From: Pseudomonadales bacterium
GTDB taxonomy: Bacteria; Pseudomonadota; Gammaproteobacteria; Pseudomonadales; JAHRWD01
Direction: 5' to 3'
Length of the DNA: 48,603 nucleotides
Assembly (NCBI GenBank): GCA_019090315.1
Contig: JAHRWD010000092.1
Location: forward strand, 1-48,603
Shown here piece after piece: positions 18,225-28,789 of this stretch (positions within the stretch are counted from its first letter, which is position 1; each line of letters begins with the position of its first letter). The position numbers and the translations under genes are program-made. The notes under the pieces were generated by a model, which was not told where the DNA came from, searched no databases, and worked only from the letters and a program-made list of their open reading frames with translations.

Positions 18225-18808
18225 TGACAGAAAAACAGCCTAAACGATGGAAGCTATTTCTACCGCTGATCGGGTTTGTTCTGGTTTGTGGGTTTCTGTA
18301 TCAGGGATTAAGGATGGAACCCTCGAAGTTGCCATCAGCCCTGGTCGGTAAGCCGTTTCCGGTTTTTTCACTACCGAGCCTGAAGGATGATACACAGTTG
18401 CTGGATCGCTCTGCGGTGATTGGTGAAGTGGCGTTAGTCAACGTCTGGGCAACCTGGTGTCCCTCATGCCGTGTTGAACACCGGTTTCTAAATCAAATTG
18501 CTGAGCAGTTTGATATGCCAATTTATGGAATCAACTACAAGGATGAGCGTGCTAAGGCACTGCAATGGCTGCAGAAACTGGGTGACCCCTATCGAGTCTC
18601 GATATTCGATGAAGAGGGCAACCTTGGAATTGACCTGGGTGTTTATGGTGCCCCCGAGACTTACCTGATCGACCATGAAGGTATGATTCGTTACAAACAC
18701 GTTGGTGTGGTGGATATGGATGTCTGGCGAGATAAGTTACAGCCGATAGTGGAAGAGTTACGTTCGATCGCAGTAGTCCAAAATGGGGATGGAGTGACGA
18801 GAAAATGA
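18224..18808 (+). CDS. ccmG: Thiol:disulfide oxidoreductase CcmG/DsbE
   Basis: This is a 194-residue thioredoxin-fold protein with an N-terminal membrane anchor (about 10-27) and the active site WCPSC (Cys79, Cys82). The GVYGAPETYLID cis-proline region typical of CcmG also follows. It reduces apocytochrome or CcmH thiols in the periplasm so that heme can attach. The ATG at 18224 overlaps the ccmF stop and is preceded by AAGGGG. A frame extension upstream to 18134 lies inside ccmF and is unlikely to be used. It overlaps ccmH by four bases. Confidence 0.95.
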   Translation: MTEKQPKRWKLFLPLIGFVLVCGFLYQGLRMEPSKLPSALVGKPFPVFSLPSLKDDTQLLDRSAVIGEVALVNVWATWCPSCRVEHRFLNQIAEQFDMPIYGINYKDERAKALQWLQKLGDPYRVSIFDEEGNLGIDLGVYGAPETYLIDHEGMIRYKHVGVVDMDVWRDKLQPIVEELRSIAVVQNGDGVTRK

Positions 18809-19353
18809 AGCGGCATATACGTTCAGCACTGATTTTTTCTGTACTGCTGCTGGCGGGCTTCAATGCGGTTGCAGAGATCGAAATACACCAGTTTAAAGAT
18901 GCGGAAACCGAAGCACGATTTGTACAGTTGTCGGATGAGCTGCGTTGTCCAAAATGCCAAAATACCAACCTGAGCGGCTCCGATGCGCCGATCGCCAAGG
19001 ATCTGCGTAACCAGCTGGTTCGCCTGTTAAAAGAGGGTAAAACCGATCAGGAAATTCAGCACTACATGCTTGATCGTTACGGCGATTTTGTACTGTACCG
19101 GCCGGTTGTAAAAAAGAGCACCTGGGTGCTGTGGTTTGGGCCACTTGTACTGCTGCTTATCGGTGTGCTTATTGCCAGTCGGCTGATTGCCCGTAAAGCG
19201 ATAAAAGGTCGGAAGCCTGAAACAGGTATTGAAGCAGATACGGAAACAGACCAAAGCGAAACTGGCTATCCATCCGCGCTGACGGATTCAGAGCAGCAGC
19301 GCTTGAGCAAGTTAATGCAATCAAACGACACAACCGGCAAAGATAAAACATGA
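18805..19353 (+). CDS. ccmH: Apocytochrome thiol reductase CcmH
   Basis: This 182-residue protein has a signal peptide (cleavage likely after Ala-Val-Ala23). The redox motif LRCPKCQ (Cys48, Cys51) lies in the short three-helix domain, and one C-terminal membrane helix follows (about 108-130). It corresponds to the N-terminal half of E. coli CcmH (CcmL/CycL type), with the TPR part encoded separately as ccmI. It keeps apocytochrome cysteines reduced. Start and stop overlap the neighbours by four bases each (ATGA), showing a tightly coupled operon. Confidence 0.95.
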   Translation: MKRHIRSALIFSVLLLAGFNAVAEIEIHQFKDAETEARFVQLSDELRCPKCQNTNLSGSDAPIAKDLRNQLVRLLKEGKTDQEIQHYMLDRYGDFVLYRPVVKKSTWVLWFGPLVLLLIGVLIASRLIARKAIKGRKPETGIEADTETDQSETGYPSALTDSEQQRLSKLMQSNDTTGKDKT

Positions 19354-20663
19354 CCACATTCTGGTGGGTAATCAGCGGGCTGTTACTGCTTTCGGTTTTG
19401 ATGGTGGTGATTCCGGTAATCTTCTGGCAGTGCCGCCAGAGTTTGATGCCCGATGAGAACTCTCAATCGGTCAATACCAAAAGTCTGCGCGAACAACAGA
19501 ACCTGACCATATTTCAGCAAAACAAACAGGAACTGGATCGACAGCTTAGCGATAAAACCATTGGCCAGCGGGACTACGATCTGTTGGTTGTAGAGATGCA
19601 ACGAAACCTGCTGATCGATATCCCGGAAGATGATCAGCCTAATGCCGTAGCGACTGTTCCATCGCCGGGCAAGATCTATAGCGTCGTTCTGTTACTGGCA
19701 GTGTTGATTCCCGTTTCGTCGCTGTACCTGTACGAGCAATGGGGTGCGGAAGATCGAGTTGCCCAACTGGAGCTGGTTCAGCAAACCCTTACTAAACAGG
19801 GTGGTCGGAGTAAAACGGATTTTATCCGCATGGCGGATGATCTTGAAAACAAATTACGGGACCAGCCCGATGATATCAGGGGCCGGATGCTGTTGGCGAA
19901 AACCCGTATGTCGCTTCAGCAATATACTCAAGCAGCCGAAATATATAAAAATCTGATCGATAAAGCAGATACCGACAAGAATCGCGCGATGGCGATGGGG
20001 CTTTATGCCCAGGCTTCGTTCTTTATCGCCGGGCAAAAGATAACACCGGAAATACTGAATACCATTGGGCTGGCGCTACAGGCTGACCCGGATGAAGTGA
20101 CCTCATTGAGTTTAACGGGCGTGGATGCATTCGCCAGAGAAAACTATCCACTCGCCGCCGAGAGCTGGCAGCGTGCTGCAGAGAATACGGATAACCCGCA
20201 GAACCGCGAGACTTTGTTACGGGGTGTCGATCAAGCCCGACAGCACATGGGGTTGCCGCCACAGATTTCACCATCAAAATCTGGTGGAGCGTCTGATGGA
20301 ACAGCGGAAAATTTCGGTAGTTTGTTAGTAGATCTATCGATCAAACCGGAACTGCTTAACGGGCTTGATCCAGATTTGCGAGTATATCTGTTCGCCAAAG
20401 CGGTGAATGGGCCAAGGGCACCGTTGGCAGCCAATCGATATAAGTTAAGCGAGCTACCACTGCGCGTAGCCCTGGATGACTCCATGGCAATGAACCCCGA
20501 ATTGAAGCTCTCCATGTTTGCCCGGGTCGAGATAGTGGCGCGGGTTTCACTCAACGGTAAACCGATGGCGTCGAAAGGCGATCTGCAGGGTAGCGTTACA
20601 TTAACTCGCAAGGGCAGCAGCCAGACCGGGATTGGGCTGGTGATTGACTCTGTTGTTCGCTAA
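19350..20663 (+). CDS. ccmI: Cytochrome c biogenesis TPR protein CcmI
   Basis: This 437-residue protein has two membrane helices (about 5-25 and 107-127) separated by a cytoplasmic coiled-coil loop. A periplasmic TPR region (about 150-300) follows, ending in the family-typical beta-domain after residue 315. CcmI acts as an apocytochrome chaperone and delivers the C-terminal helix of the substrate to CcmF/H. It is the last ccm gene: 71 non-coding bases separate it from ftsK, without a visible terminator, so read-through into ftsK is possible. Confidence 0.92.
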   Translation: MTTFWWVISGLLLLSVLMVVIPVIFWQCRQSLMPDENSQSVNTKSLREQQNLTIFQQNKQELDRQLSDKTIGQRDYDLLVVEMQRNLLIDIPEDDQPNAVATVPSPGKIYSVVLLLAVLIPVSSLYLYEQWGAEDRVAQLELVQQTLTKQGGRSKTDFIRMADDLENKLRDQPDDIRGRMLLAKTRMSLQQYTQAAEIYKNLIDKADTDKNRAMAMGLYAQASFFIAGQKITPEILNTIGLALQADPDEVTSLSLTGVDAFARENYPLAAESWQRAAENTDNPQNRETLLRGVDQARQHMGLPPQISPSKSGGASDGTAENFGSLLVDLSIKPELLNGLDPDLRVYLFAKAVNGPRAPLAANRYKLSELPLRVALDDSMAMNPELKLSMFARVEIVARVSLNGKPMASKGDLQGSVTLTRKGSSQTGIGLVIDSVVR

Positions 20664-20734
20664 GGCCTACCGATATACTGCTGAAAAACTAAATCAATAT
20701 TAAAACCCCGAAACCAGATTAAACAGAGAGTCGA

Positions 20735-23131
20735 TTGAGCAAGGTCACTAGCAGTAAAGCTAAAAAAACCACAAAAAAATCCGCGGCAGCAGAAGCAAAA
20801 ACAGCGGATCAGCCCGAGAGCATTGTTGCTCAGCGCGTTGTTGAAGCGGCATTGATTCTGCTGGGTACGGTTTGTCTGTTTGTATTGCTGTCGTTGGTGA
20901 CTTTTTCAGCTTCAGATCCCGGCTGGTCAAATACAGGTTCCGGCGAAGCAGTACACAACCTCGCTGGAAAAGCCGGTGCCTGGAGTGCCGATCTGCTGCT
21001 TTCATTCTTTGGCTGGGTGGCCTACATATCTCCTCTGGTATTGGCATACCTGCTTGTAGCCATGTTCTCGGAACGTAAGAAATTGCGTAATGAATGGCAG
21101 CTGCCAGCGGTGCGTTTCAGCGGCCTGTTGCTGCTGCTGATAATGGCATCGTCGGTCTGTACGCTCTACGTCGCACGTGATGTCGGAGGTTTTTCCTCCG
21201 GCAGCGGTGGCATTATTGGGGAACTCACAACTGATCTTCTTTTGCCTGCATTCAACATAGTGGGTGCTACCTTGATAGTAGTGGCGCTGCTGTTGTTGGG
21301 TATAACACTGGTTACCGGGCTTTCCTGGTTCAAGTTAATGGATCGGATCGGGCTTGCGGCGATTAATGGCGTGAATCGGACAAGGGTCTATTTAAAGCAC
21401 AAACGAACGGAGCTGGCTGCGCGGCGTGAAGCGGACAGCAACCGAAAGTCCCGAGAGGCGGTGCTGGAAAAGCAAAAAATAAAAGAGATCATAAAGCCAA
21501 AAATTGCTCCGCGTATCGAGCCGGTGGTTATTACCAAACCGGAACCCAGTGTTCGGGTTAAAAAGGAACGGCAGGGCACGCTTTTTAGTGCAGACCGGAG
21601 TGATAGTCTGCCCCGGGTCGATCTGTTATCAAGCCGCGATGAAACTCAGCTGGAAGGGTTCTCCAAGGAAAGCCTGGAAAAGATGTCAAAAATGCTGGAG
21701 ATAAAACTGGCGGATTTTGGTGTCGAAATTGTAGTGGAATCGGTACTGCCTGGCCCGGTGGTAACCCGCTTTGAGATTCAGCCTGCTGCCGGTATAAAGG
21801 TCAGTAAAATTAGCGGGCTGTCGAAGGATCTGGCTCGTTCATTAGCGGTTACCAGTGTCCGTGTGGTTGAGGTGATACCCGGTAAATCTTTCGTGGGCAT
21901 TGAGGTGCCGAATGAGAATCGCAAGGTTGTACACCTTGGCGAGGTACTGGCTTCTCAGGAGTTCGACCAGTCGAAATCCCCAGTCAGCCTGGCCCTCGGT
22001 CATGATATTTCCGGTATCCCGGTAATTGCTGATTTGGCAAAAATGCCTCACCTACTGGTTGCGGGAACCACTGGTTCTGGTAAATCAGTGGGGCTGAACT
22101 GTATGATTTTGAGCATACTGTTCAAGTCTACACCCGAAGAGGTCCGCATGATTATGGTGGATCCAAAGATGCTGGAGCTATCGGTGTATGAGGGAATTCC
22201 ACACCTATTGGCACCGGTTATTACCGATATGGAGAAGGCTGCTAACGGATTACGCTGGGCGGTGGCCGAGATGGAGCGTCGCTACAAACTGATGATGCTT
22301 TTGGGCGTTCGGGATCTGGCCGGATTCAACAAAAAGGTAAAGACCGCTGCGGATAAGGGTGAGCCTATTCCTGATCCTACCGCGGAGCCAATCGTGCCCA
22401 CACCAGGTGCATCGGGTGATGAAGAACAACCTGAACCGGAAGTACTAAAACAATTACCGAAAATTGTACTGATCATCGATGAATTTGCCGACATGATGCT
22501 GATTGTCGGAAAAAAAGGTGTCGAAACACTGATTATGCGTATCGCCCAAAAAGCACGGGCGGCTGGAATTCACCTTATTATTGCTACACAACGACCATCG
22601 GTTGATGTGATTACCGGTGTAATTAAGGCCAACGTACCGAGCCGGATCGGTTATCAGGTTTCCTCCAAAGTCGATTCCAGAACGATTTTGGGGCAGGGTG
22701 GTGCGGAACAATTATTGGGGCACGGCGACATGCTCTATCTTCCACCCGGAATGGGGATTCCAATACGTGTACACGGTGCACTGGTTGAGGATGATGAGGT
22801 GCACCGGGTGGTCGAAAGCTGGCGCCAACAGGGTGCGCCGGATTACGTAGATGAAATTACCGATGGGTTTGAGGGCGCAGGCGAATTTGATTTTGATGGC
22901 GGTGAAGGCTCCGGCGCAGGCGCAGGCGCTGAATCTGACGCCCTTTATGATGAAGCGGTTGCCGTCGTGACCCGCTCCCGTCGCGCCTCTATCTCGTATG
23001 TGCAGCGTAGCCTGGGGGTAGGTTATAACCGTGCGGCAAATCTTGTTGAAGCGATGGAAGCTGCTGGTGTTGTCAGTAGCGGCGATAATGGCCAGGCACG
23101 ACAAGTTTTGGCACCACCTCCGCCAGAATAA
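20735..23131 (+). CDS. ftsK: DNA translocase FtsK
   Basis: This is a 798-residue septal DNA pump. An N-terminal domain of about four membrane helices (35-205) is followed by a linker much shorter than in E. coli. The motor has Walker A GTTGSGKS (444-451) and Walker B ending in Asp582 ([12 protein letters not shown]), and the C-terminal gamma winged-helix domain starts at about 730 ([21 protein letters not shown]). It pumps the chromosome termini through the septum and activates XerCD at dif. A Pro/Glu-rich insertion (about 545-572) lies before Walker B, and a GAGAGA stretch lies before gamma. The start is TTG, preceded by an AGAGAG purine run. A KOPS-type octamer lies inside the gene at 22691-22698. 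Confidence 0.97.
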   Translation: MSKVTSSKAKKTTKKSAAAEAKTADQPESIVAQRVVEAALILLGTVCLFVLLSLVTFSASDPGWSNTGSGEAVHNLAGKAGAWSADLLLSFFGWVAYISPLVLAYLLVAMFSERKKLRNEWQLPAVRFSGLLLLLIMASSVCTLYVARDVGGFSSGSGGIIGELTTDLLLPAFNIVGATLIVVALLLLGITLVTGLSWFKLMDRIGLAAINGVNRTRVYLKHKRTELAARREADSNRKSREAVLEKQKIKEIIKPKIAPRIEPVVITKPEPSVRVKKERQGTLFSADRSDSLPRVDLLSSRDETQLEGFSKESLEKMSKMLEIKLADFGVEIVVESVLPGPVVTRFEIQPAAGIKVSKISGLSKDLARSLAVTSVRVVEVIPGKSFVGIEVPNENRKVVHLGEVLASQEFDQSKSPVSLALGHDISGIPVIADLAKMPHLLVAGTTGSGKSVGLNCMILSILFKSTPEEVRMIMVDPKMLELSVYEGIPHLLAPVITDMEKAANGLRWAVAEMERRYKLMMLLGVRDLAGFNKKVKTAADKGEPIPDPTAEPIVPTPGASGDEEQPEPEVLKQLPKIVLIIDEFADMMLIVGKKGVETLIMRIAQKARAAGIHLIIATQRPSVDVITGVIKANVPSRIGYQVSSKVDSRTILGQGGAEQLLGHGDMLYLPPGMGIPIRVHGALVEDDEVHRVVESWRQQGAPDYVDEITDGFEGAGEFDFDGGEGSGAGAGAESDALYDEAVAVVTRSRRASISYVQRSLGVGYNRAANLVEAMEAAGVVSSGDNGQARQVLAPPPPE

Positions 23132-23173
23132 CTCACCAACACCATTAAATACTCTCTCGGAGCTGTTCCCCGT

Positions 23174-23839
23174 ATGCGTGTCCTTTTGTCTTCTATCACC
23201 TCTCCTATTCGACTGATATCCGCATTCGTATGTATGAGGATTTTGCTGGGTTCTTCAGCTGTTTTTGCGGGGACTTCAGTGTCGGAGCTAAGCTCGCTTC
23301 TTGGTGGGAATAAGACCTTTAGCGCCTTTTTTGAGCAAGTGGTATACAGCCCTCGCGGACGAATTATTCAGGAAAGCCATGGCCGCATATGGGTTGAACG
23401 CCCAGGCCGATTCCGCTGGGAGGCGACGCAGCCATTCCCACAAACGGTAGTGTCGGATGGTGAACAGCTTTGGTTTTACGATCCTGATCTTGAACAGGTT
23501 TCTATTCGTCCATTCGATAACAGGCTGGCGTCTACGCCCGGATTGCTACTAAGCGGTGAAACCGATCAGCTTGATAGCTCTTTTGTGGTGGAGAGAGGAG
23601 ACGCTCACCCCCCCATCAAAGGCCTGGTGAACTATGTTTTGACACCCCGTAATCCCGAAAGCCTGTTTTCGGTGCTGGAGCTGACCTTTAAGGATTCGCA
23701 ACTGGTGGCAATGCGGATTCGCGATAGCCTTGGTCAACTCACCGATTTTCGCTTTTCAGATGTGGCTGTGAATATGGCGATTGATTCAAACCAGTTCCTG
23801 TTTGTGGTGCCAGAGGGTGTAGATGTCATCCGTCAGTAA
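23174..23839 (+). CDS. lolA: Outer-membrane lipoprotein carrier LolA
   Basis: This 221-residue periplasmic chaperone has a signal peptide probably cut after SSAVFA (about residue 32). The mature LolA half-barrel carries the motifs FEQVVYSPRGRIIQESHGRIWVERPGRFRWE (read as two blocks) and SDGEQLWFYDPDLEQV. It carries lipoproteins from the LolCDE-type ABC transporter to the outer membrane; that transporter is encoded at 35592-37515. The last 17 bases overlap the start of rarA. Confidence 0.95.
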   Translation: MRVLLSSITSPIRLISAFVCMRILLGSSAVFAGTSVSELSSLLGGNKTFSAFFEQVVYSPRGRIIQESHGRIWVERPGRFRWEATQPFPQTVVSDGEQLWFYDPDLEQVSIRPFDNRLASTPGLLLSGETDQLDSSFVVERGDAHPPIKGLVNYVLTPRNPESLFSVLELTFKDSQLVAMRIRDSLGQLTDFRFSDVAVNMAIDSNQFLFVVPEGVDVIRQ

Positions 23840-25169
23840 TGCGCCCTACACGCCGCTAGCGGATCGTATGCGGCCGCAAACTATTGATCAGTTTTTTGGC
23901 CAGTCGCATCTGCTGAAACAGGGTAAACCGTTACGGGAAGCGATCACGTCCGGCACATTGCATTCGATGATTTTCTGGGGGCCACCCGGTACCGGAAAAA
24001 CTACCCTGGCGCGGATGATTGCGCAAACCTGCGAAGCCAATTTTGCAACTCTGTCGGCGGTTATGTCCGGGGTTAAGGATATTCGAGCCTGTGTCGAAAA
24101 GGCTCGCCTTGAACAGCAGGGGGGCGGTCCGCGCACGATTCTGTTTGTTGATGAGGTTCATCGGTTCAACAAGGCGCAGCAGGATGCTTTTTTACCCTTT
24201 GTTGAAGATGGCACCATTATTTTTGTGGGTGCGACGACTGAAAACCCCTCCTTTGAAGTCAATAACGCGTTGTTGTCCAGAACCCGCGTATACCGGCTTA
24301 AATCACTACAGCCTGAAGATCTCGGCGCAGTGATAAAACGAGCGTTGAACAATACCGAGGTTGGACTTGGCGATACACCGGTTCAGATTGAAGATGAGCT
24401 GATTGAGCTGATCGCGAATGCCGGGGATGGTGATGCGCGTCGCGCCCTTACCTTGCTGGAAATTGCGGTCGATATTGCACCTGAAACCGATCAGGGCAAA
24501 ATCATAAATCGTCAGATTCTCGATGAGGTGCTGCAGGGGCAGGTCGCCCGTTTCGATAAGAAGGGTGACCAGTTTTACGAACAGATCTCGGCATTGCATA
24601 AAGCGGTTCGCGGCTCATCCCCTGATGCAGCGCTTTACTGGTTGGGACGTATGCTTGAAGGCGGATGCGACCCGCTGTACATTGCCCGCCGAGTGGTACG
24701 TATGGCCAGTGAGGATATCGGAAACGCTGATCCCCGAGCATTAAGAATCAGTCTGGATTGCTGGGATGTGATTCAACGGTTGGGGTCACCCGAAGGTGAG
24801 CTATGCCTTGCTCAGGCGGTGGTGTATTTGGCCTGTGCGTCAAAAAGTGCAGCGGTTTATCAGGCTTTTAATTCGGTGTTGGCTGATATTCGCAAGTTAC
24901 CCAATTACGACGTACCGATGCATATTCGCAATGCGCCAACGGGATTGATGAAAGAGGAAGGCTACGGCAAGGATTATCGTTACGCACATGATCACCCTGA
25001 AGGTTACATTCCGGGTGAAAGTTATCTACCGGAGCAGATCAGCCAGAACCGTTACTATTCACCAGTAGAGCGTGGCCTGGAGAAGCAGATCAAACAAAGA
25101 TTGGATTATTTCCAGTCCCTTGATGATAATAGCGCGTTTCGGCGCTACGACGGTTCAGACGATAGCTGA
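23823..25169 (+). CDS. rarA: Replication-associated recombination ATPase RarA (MgsA)
   Basis: This is a 448-residue AAA+ protein of the clamp-loader family. Walker A GPPGTGKT lies at residues 53-60 and Walker B ILFVDEVHRF has Asp110 and Glu111. Sensor 1 is GATTENPSFEVN, and the tetramerisation region at the C-terminal end includes YGKDYRYAHDHPEGY. RarA acts at stalled replication forks and unwinds DNA ends. The ATG at 23823 lies inside lolA. A later Met16 (MRPQTIDQFFGQ) is a possible alternative, but GAGGG precedes the first. The ftsK-lolA-rarA-serS order is conserved in pseudomonads. Confidence 0.95.
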   Translation: MSSVSNAPYTPLADRMRPQTIDQFFGQSHLLKQGKPLREAITSGTLHSMIFWGPPGTGKTTLARMIAQTCEANFATLSAVMSGVKDIRACVEKARLEQQGGGPRTILFVDEVHRFNKAQQDAFLPFVEDGTIIFVGATTENPSFEVNNALLSRTRVYRLKSLQPEDLGAVIKRALNNTEVGLGDTPVQIEDELIELIANAGDGDARRALTLLEIAVDIAPETDQGKIINRQILDEVLQGQVARFDKKGDQFYEQISALHKAVRGSSPDAALYWLGRMLEGGCDPLYIARRVVRMASEDIGNADPRALRISLDCWDVIQRLGSPEGELCLAQAVVYLACASKSAAVYQAFNSVLADIRKLPNYDVPMHIRNAPTGLMKEEGYGKDYRYAHDHPEGYIPGESYLPEQISQNRYYSPVERGLEKQIKQRLDYFQSLDDNSAFRRYDGSDDS

Positions 25170-25194
25170 GCTTGCTTCCGCCATTTATTTTCAT

Positions 25195-25361
25195 GAGACC
25201 TCTGCATAACGTAGCGAGCGCAGGCAAGACAAGGCAAAAATTAGCGAAAAAGCGCAGTTTACAGGTGTAAATGAGCAGAGCCTGCCCCGTGAAACGTATT
25301 GGGTATTTTGAGCTGATTTTTAACGCAGTATTGTCAAGCGCAGTAGTTATGCTGAGGTCTC
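25195..25361. mobile_element. MITE-like non-autonomous insertion element
   Basis: This 167-bp element is bounded by 16-bp terminal inverted repeats. GAGACCTCTGCATAAC is at 25195-25210, and its partner at 25346-25361 matches in 15 of 16 positions. It has no coding capacity. The interior has a small TTTACAGGTGTAAA dyad (about 25258-25271). Ends beginning GAGACCTCTGCA are, from memory, typical of IS5/IS1182-like elements and their derivatives in gammaproteobacteria; the exact family is uncertain. No clear target-site duplication is visible. It sits between rarA and crcB, only 25 bp from the crcB start codon. Confidence 0.75.
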
Positions 25362-25386
25362 CAGATAACAGATAGAGGATTTTTAG

Positions 25387-25764
25387 GTGCTCCAGCTTAT
25401 TGCAATAGCGCTTGGTGGGGCAGTGGGTTCTGTAGCACGATTCCTCGCGGCCAATGCGGCGGCTGAACAATTTGGAACCCGATTTCCATACGGAACCCTG
25501 ATGGTGAATCTTGTTGGTTCATTTTTGATCGGTCTGATGTATGTGCTGATTGTCGAGAAATTTAAACTTTCGGCGGAGATTCGTGGGCTGGTGATGGTTG
25601 GTTTTCTTGGAGCCTTTACCACCTTCTCGACCTTCTCGCTGGAACTGCTCGATATGCTAAAAAGCGGTGCCCTGTTGGGCGCTGGTTTTTATATTTCCGT
25701 TAGCGTGATCATTGGTGTGATCAATGTCTGGCTGGGAATGCAGCTTGGAAAAAATCTATTTTAA
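25387..25764 (+). CDS. crcB: Fluoride channel CrcB/Fluc
   Basis: This 125-residue protein has four membrane helices and the Fluc motifs GGAVGSVARF (with the conserved Arg), GTLMVNLVGSFLIG (channel Asn) and GAFTTFSTFS (phenylalanine box). It dimerises to export fluoride passively through the inner membrane. The start is GTG at 25387, with GAGG nine bases upstream. No fluoride riboswitch is recognisable. The MITE occupies almost the whole upstream spacer, so any dedicated promoter would be inside or beyond the element. Confidence 0.94.
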   Translation: MLQLIAIALGGAVGSVARFLAANAAAEQFGTRFPYGTLMVNLVGSFLIGLMYVLIVEKFKLSAEIRGLVMVGFLGAFTTFSTFSLELLDMLKSGALLGAGFYISVSVIIGVINVWLGMQLGKNLF

Positions 25765-25815
25765 TCTCATCTGAATATTTGTAGTTGCCTGGCAATCGCA
25801 CTACTTAACCCATAA

Positions 25816-27116
<1,301 letters not shown>

Positions 27117-27155
27117 GCTCCTTTTGTAGGCACCTGAATTAAGGCACTGAAGACC

Positions 27156-28544
27156 ATGCAATTTCTACCTATCTTTCTGGATGTTAAAAGCTCTGTTTGC
27201 CTGATCGTGGGCGGCGGAGAGGTCGCGCTACGAAAAGCACGAATGCTGGCAAAGAGTGGCGCGCAGCTACGGGTTGTTGCACCTCGGATAAATCTGAGTC
27301 TGAGCCAGCTAGTCGATGATGCTGATTGTCCCGGAGAGATCCACGAAAGGGAATACCTTACCTCGGATCTGACCGATGTAGCCCTGGTAGTTGTGGCTAC
27401 CGATGATACTCAACTCAATATCGCGATCTCTTGCCAGGCTAAAACACAGAAAATACCGGTTAATGTGGTGGATAACCCCGCGCTGTGCAGCTTTGTATTC
27501 CCCTCTGTTCTTGATCGATCGCCATTAGTCGTCGCGATATCCAGCGGTGGAACTTCTCCGGTTTTGGCGCGGCATCTGCGAGCCCGATTAGAAACACTGA
27601 TACCCTCCGGGTATGGCAAGCTTGCGCAACTGCTGGGTAAGTTTAGAGAGCCTGTGAAAAACCGATTTAAAACTCTTGGTCAGCGGCGTTCTTTTTGGGA
27701 AAAGGTGATCAGCGGCAGCGTAACCGAACTAGTACTGACAGGCCGTCTAGCTGAGGCAGAGCAACAGCTTTCCGAGTGGATTGATGGAGGTAAAGTAGTA
27801 GAGCAGGCCGGAGAGGTCTATCTAGTAGGGGGCGGCCCTGGTGATCCTGACTTACTTACCTTTCGGGCATTACGCTTAATGCAGCAAGCTGATGTGGTTC
27901 TTTATGATCGGCTGGTATCACCGGAGGTTCTGGCGTTAGTCCGCAAAGATGCTGAACAGATTAATGTTGGAAAGGCTCGGGATAAGCATACGGTTCCCCA
28001 GGGCGACATTAACAGTATGCTGGTTCGGCTAGCAAAAGAGGGCAAAAAGGTGCTGCGGCTGAAGGGCGGCGACCCGTTTATTTTCGGACGTGGCGGAGAA
28101 GAACTAGAAGGGTTGGCCGACGCGGGCATTCCTTTTCAGGTTGTCCCCGGCATCACAGCAGCTAACGGTTGTGCAGCTTATGCGGGTATACCGCTTACAC
28201 ACAGGGATTATGCCCAGTCGGTTCAGTTTGTTACGGGCCATCTTAAAAATAACAGCATTGATCTGCACTGGGATGAGTTGGTGCACGAGAATCATACCGT
28301 TGTGTTTTATATGGGATTGGTCGGCTTGCCTACAATTTGCCAAAAACTGATTGAGCACGGACGAGATGCCGAAACCCCTGTAGCGTTAGTACAAAAAGGC
28401 ACAACAGACCAGCAAAAGGTAATTGTGGGGACTTTGGATACTATTGTTGAGCTGGTCTCGGCTGAAGTGATACGGCCACCAACATTGATTATCGTTGGCG
28501 GAGTTGTCAATCTTGCTGGAAAACTGTCGTGGTATGGCAGTTAA
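27156..28544 (+). CDS. cysG: Siroheme synthase CysG (multifunctional)
   Basis: This 462-residue fusion begins with a precorrin-2 dehydrogenase/ferrochelatase domain (about 1-150, NAD motif VGGGEVALRKARML). A dimerisation segment containing SSGGTSPVLARHLR and a uroporphyrinogen-III C-methyltransferase domain (about 215-455; VYLVGGGPGDPDLLT, VLRLKGGDPFIFGRGGEE) follow. It makes siroheme, the cofactor of sulfite and nitrite reductases, from uroporphyrinogen III. The full-length three-activity architecture is intact. It follows serS by 39 bases and ends this gene cluster. Confidence 0.97.
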   Translation: MQFLPIFLDVKSSVCLIVGGGEVALRKARMLAKSGAQLRVVAPRINLSLSQLVDDADCPGEIHEREYLTSDLTDVALVVVATDDTQLNIAISCQAKTQKIPVNVVDNPALCSFVFPSVLDRSPLVVAISSGGTSPVLARHLRARLETLIPSGYGKLAQLLGKFREPVKNRFKTLGQRRSFWEKVISGSVTELVLTGRLAEAEQQLSEWIDGGKVVEQAGEVYLVGGGPGDPDLLTFRALRLMQQADVVLYDRLVSPEVLALVRKDAEQINVGKARDKHTVPQGDINSMLVRLAKEGKKVLRLKGGDPFIFGRGGEELEGLADAGIPFQVVPGITAANGCAAYAGIPLTHRDYAQSVQFVTGHLKNNSIDLHWDELVHENHTVVFYMGLVGLPTICQKLIEHGRDAETPVALVQKGTTDQQKVIVGTLDTIVELVSAEVIRPPTLIIVGGVVNLAGKLSWYGS

Positions 28545-28789
28545 ATTTGACAGCTGCCTGATTATGAAATGAGCAAACAATCCGTTGAAACATAGGGTTG
28601 TTACCGGTAGTATGCCTCATCGGATGGTGCTGGGTTTGCTCGTATATGTTCATTACCCTGGCAGCGAAAATAAATTATAAAAATGTAACCGTCTATATAC
28701 CGAATGATTGGGCTACCTGGACTACAGAATCTGGCAACCTTTGATATCGTCAAAAATTTAGAGAATAAGAAGCACCAAGGGGATCCTCA

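Noticed and set aside
25362..25386. Possible fluoride riboswitch before crcB
   Set aside because: The 25 bases between the MITE and the GTG are too short, and no fluoride-aptamer motif is visible in or before the element.
28547..28568. TTGACA with TATGAA as a promoter after cysG
   Set aside because: The spacing is 10 bp instead of 16-18, so it cannot work as a sigma-70 promoter.
28571..28641. GAGCAAAC/GTTTGCTC inverted repeat in the cysG-propeller spacer
   Set aside because: The 8-bp arms are 55 bases apart with no T run or conserved structure. Chance is likely in a 245-bp spacer, where I see no gene or clear promoter.
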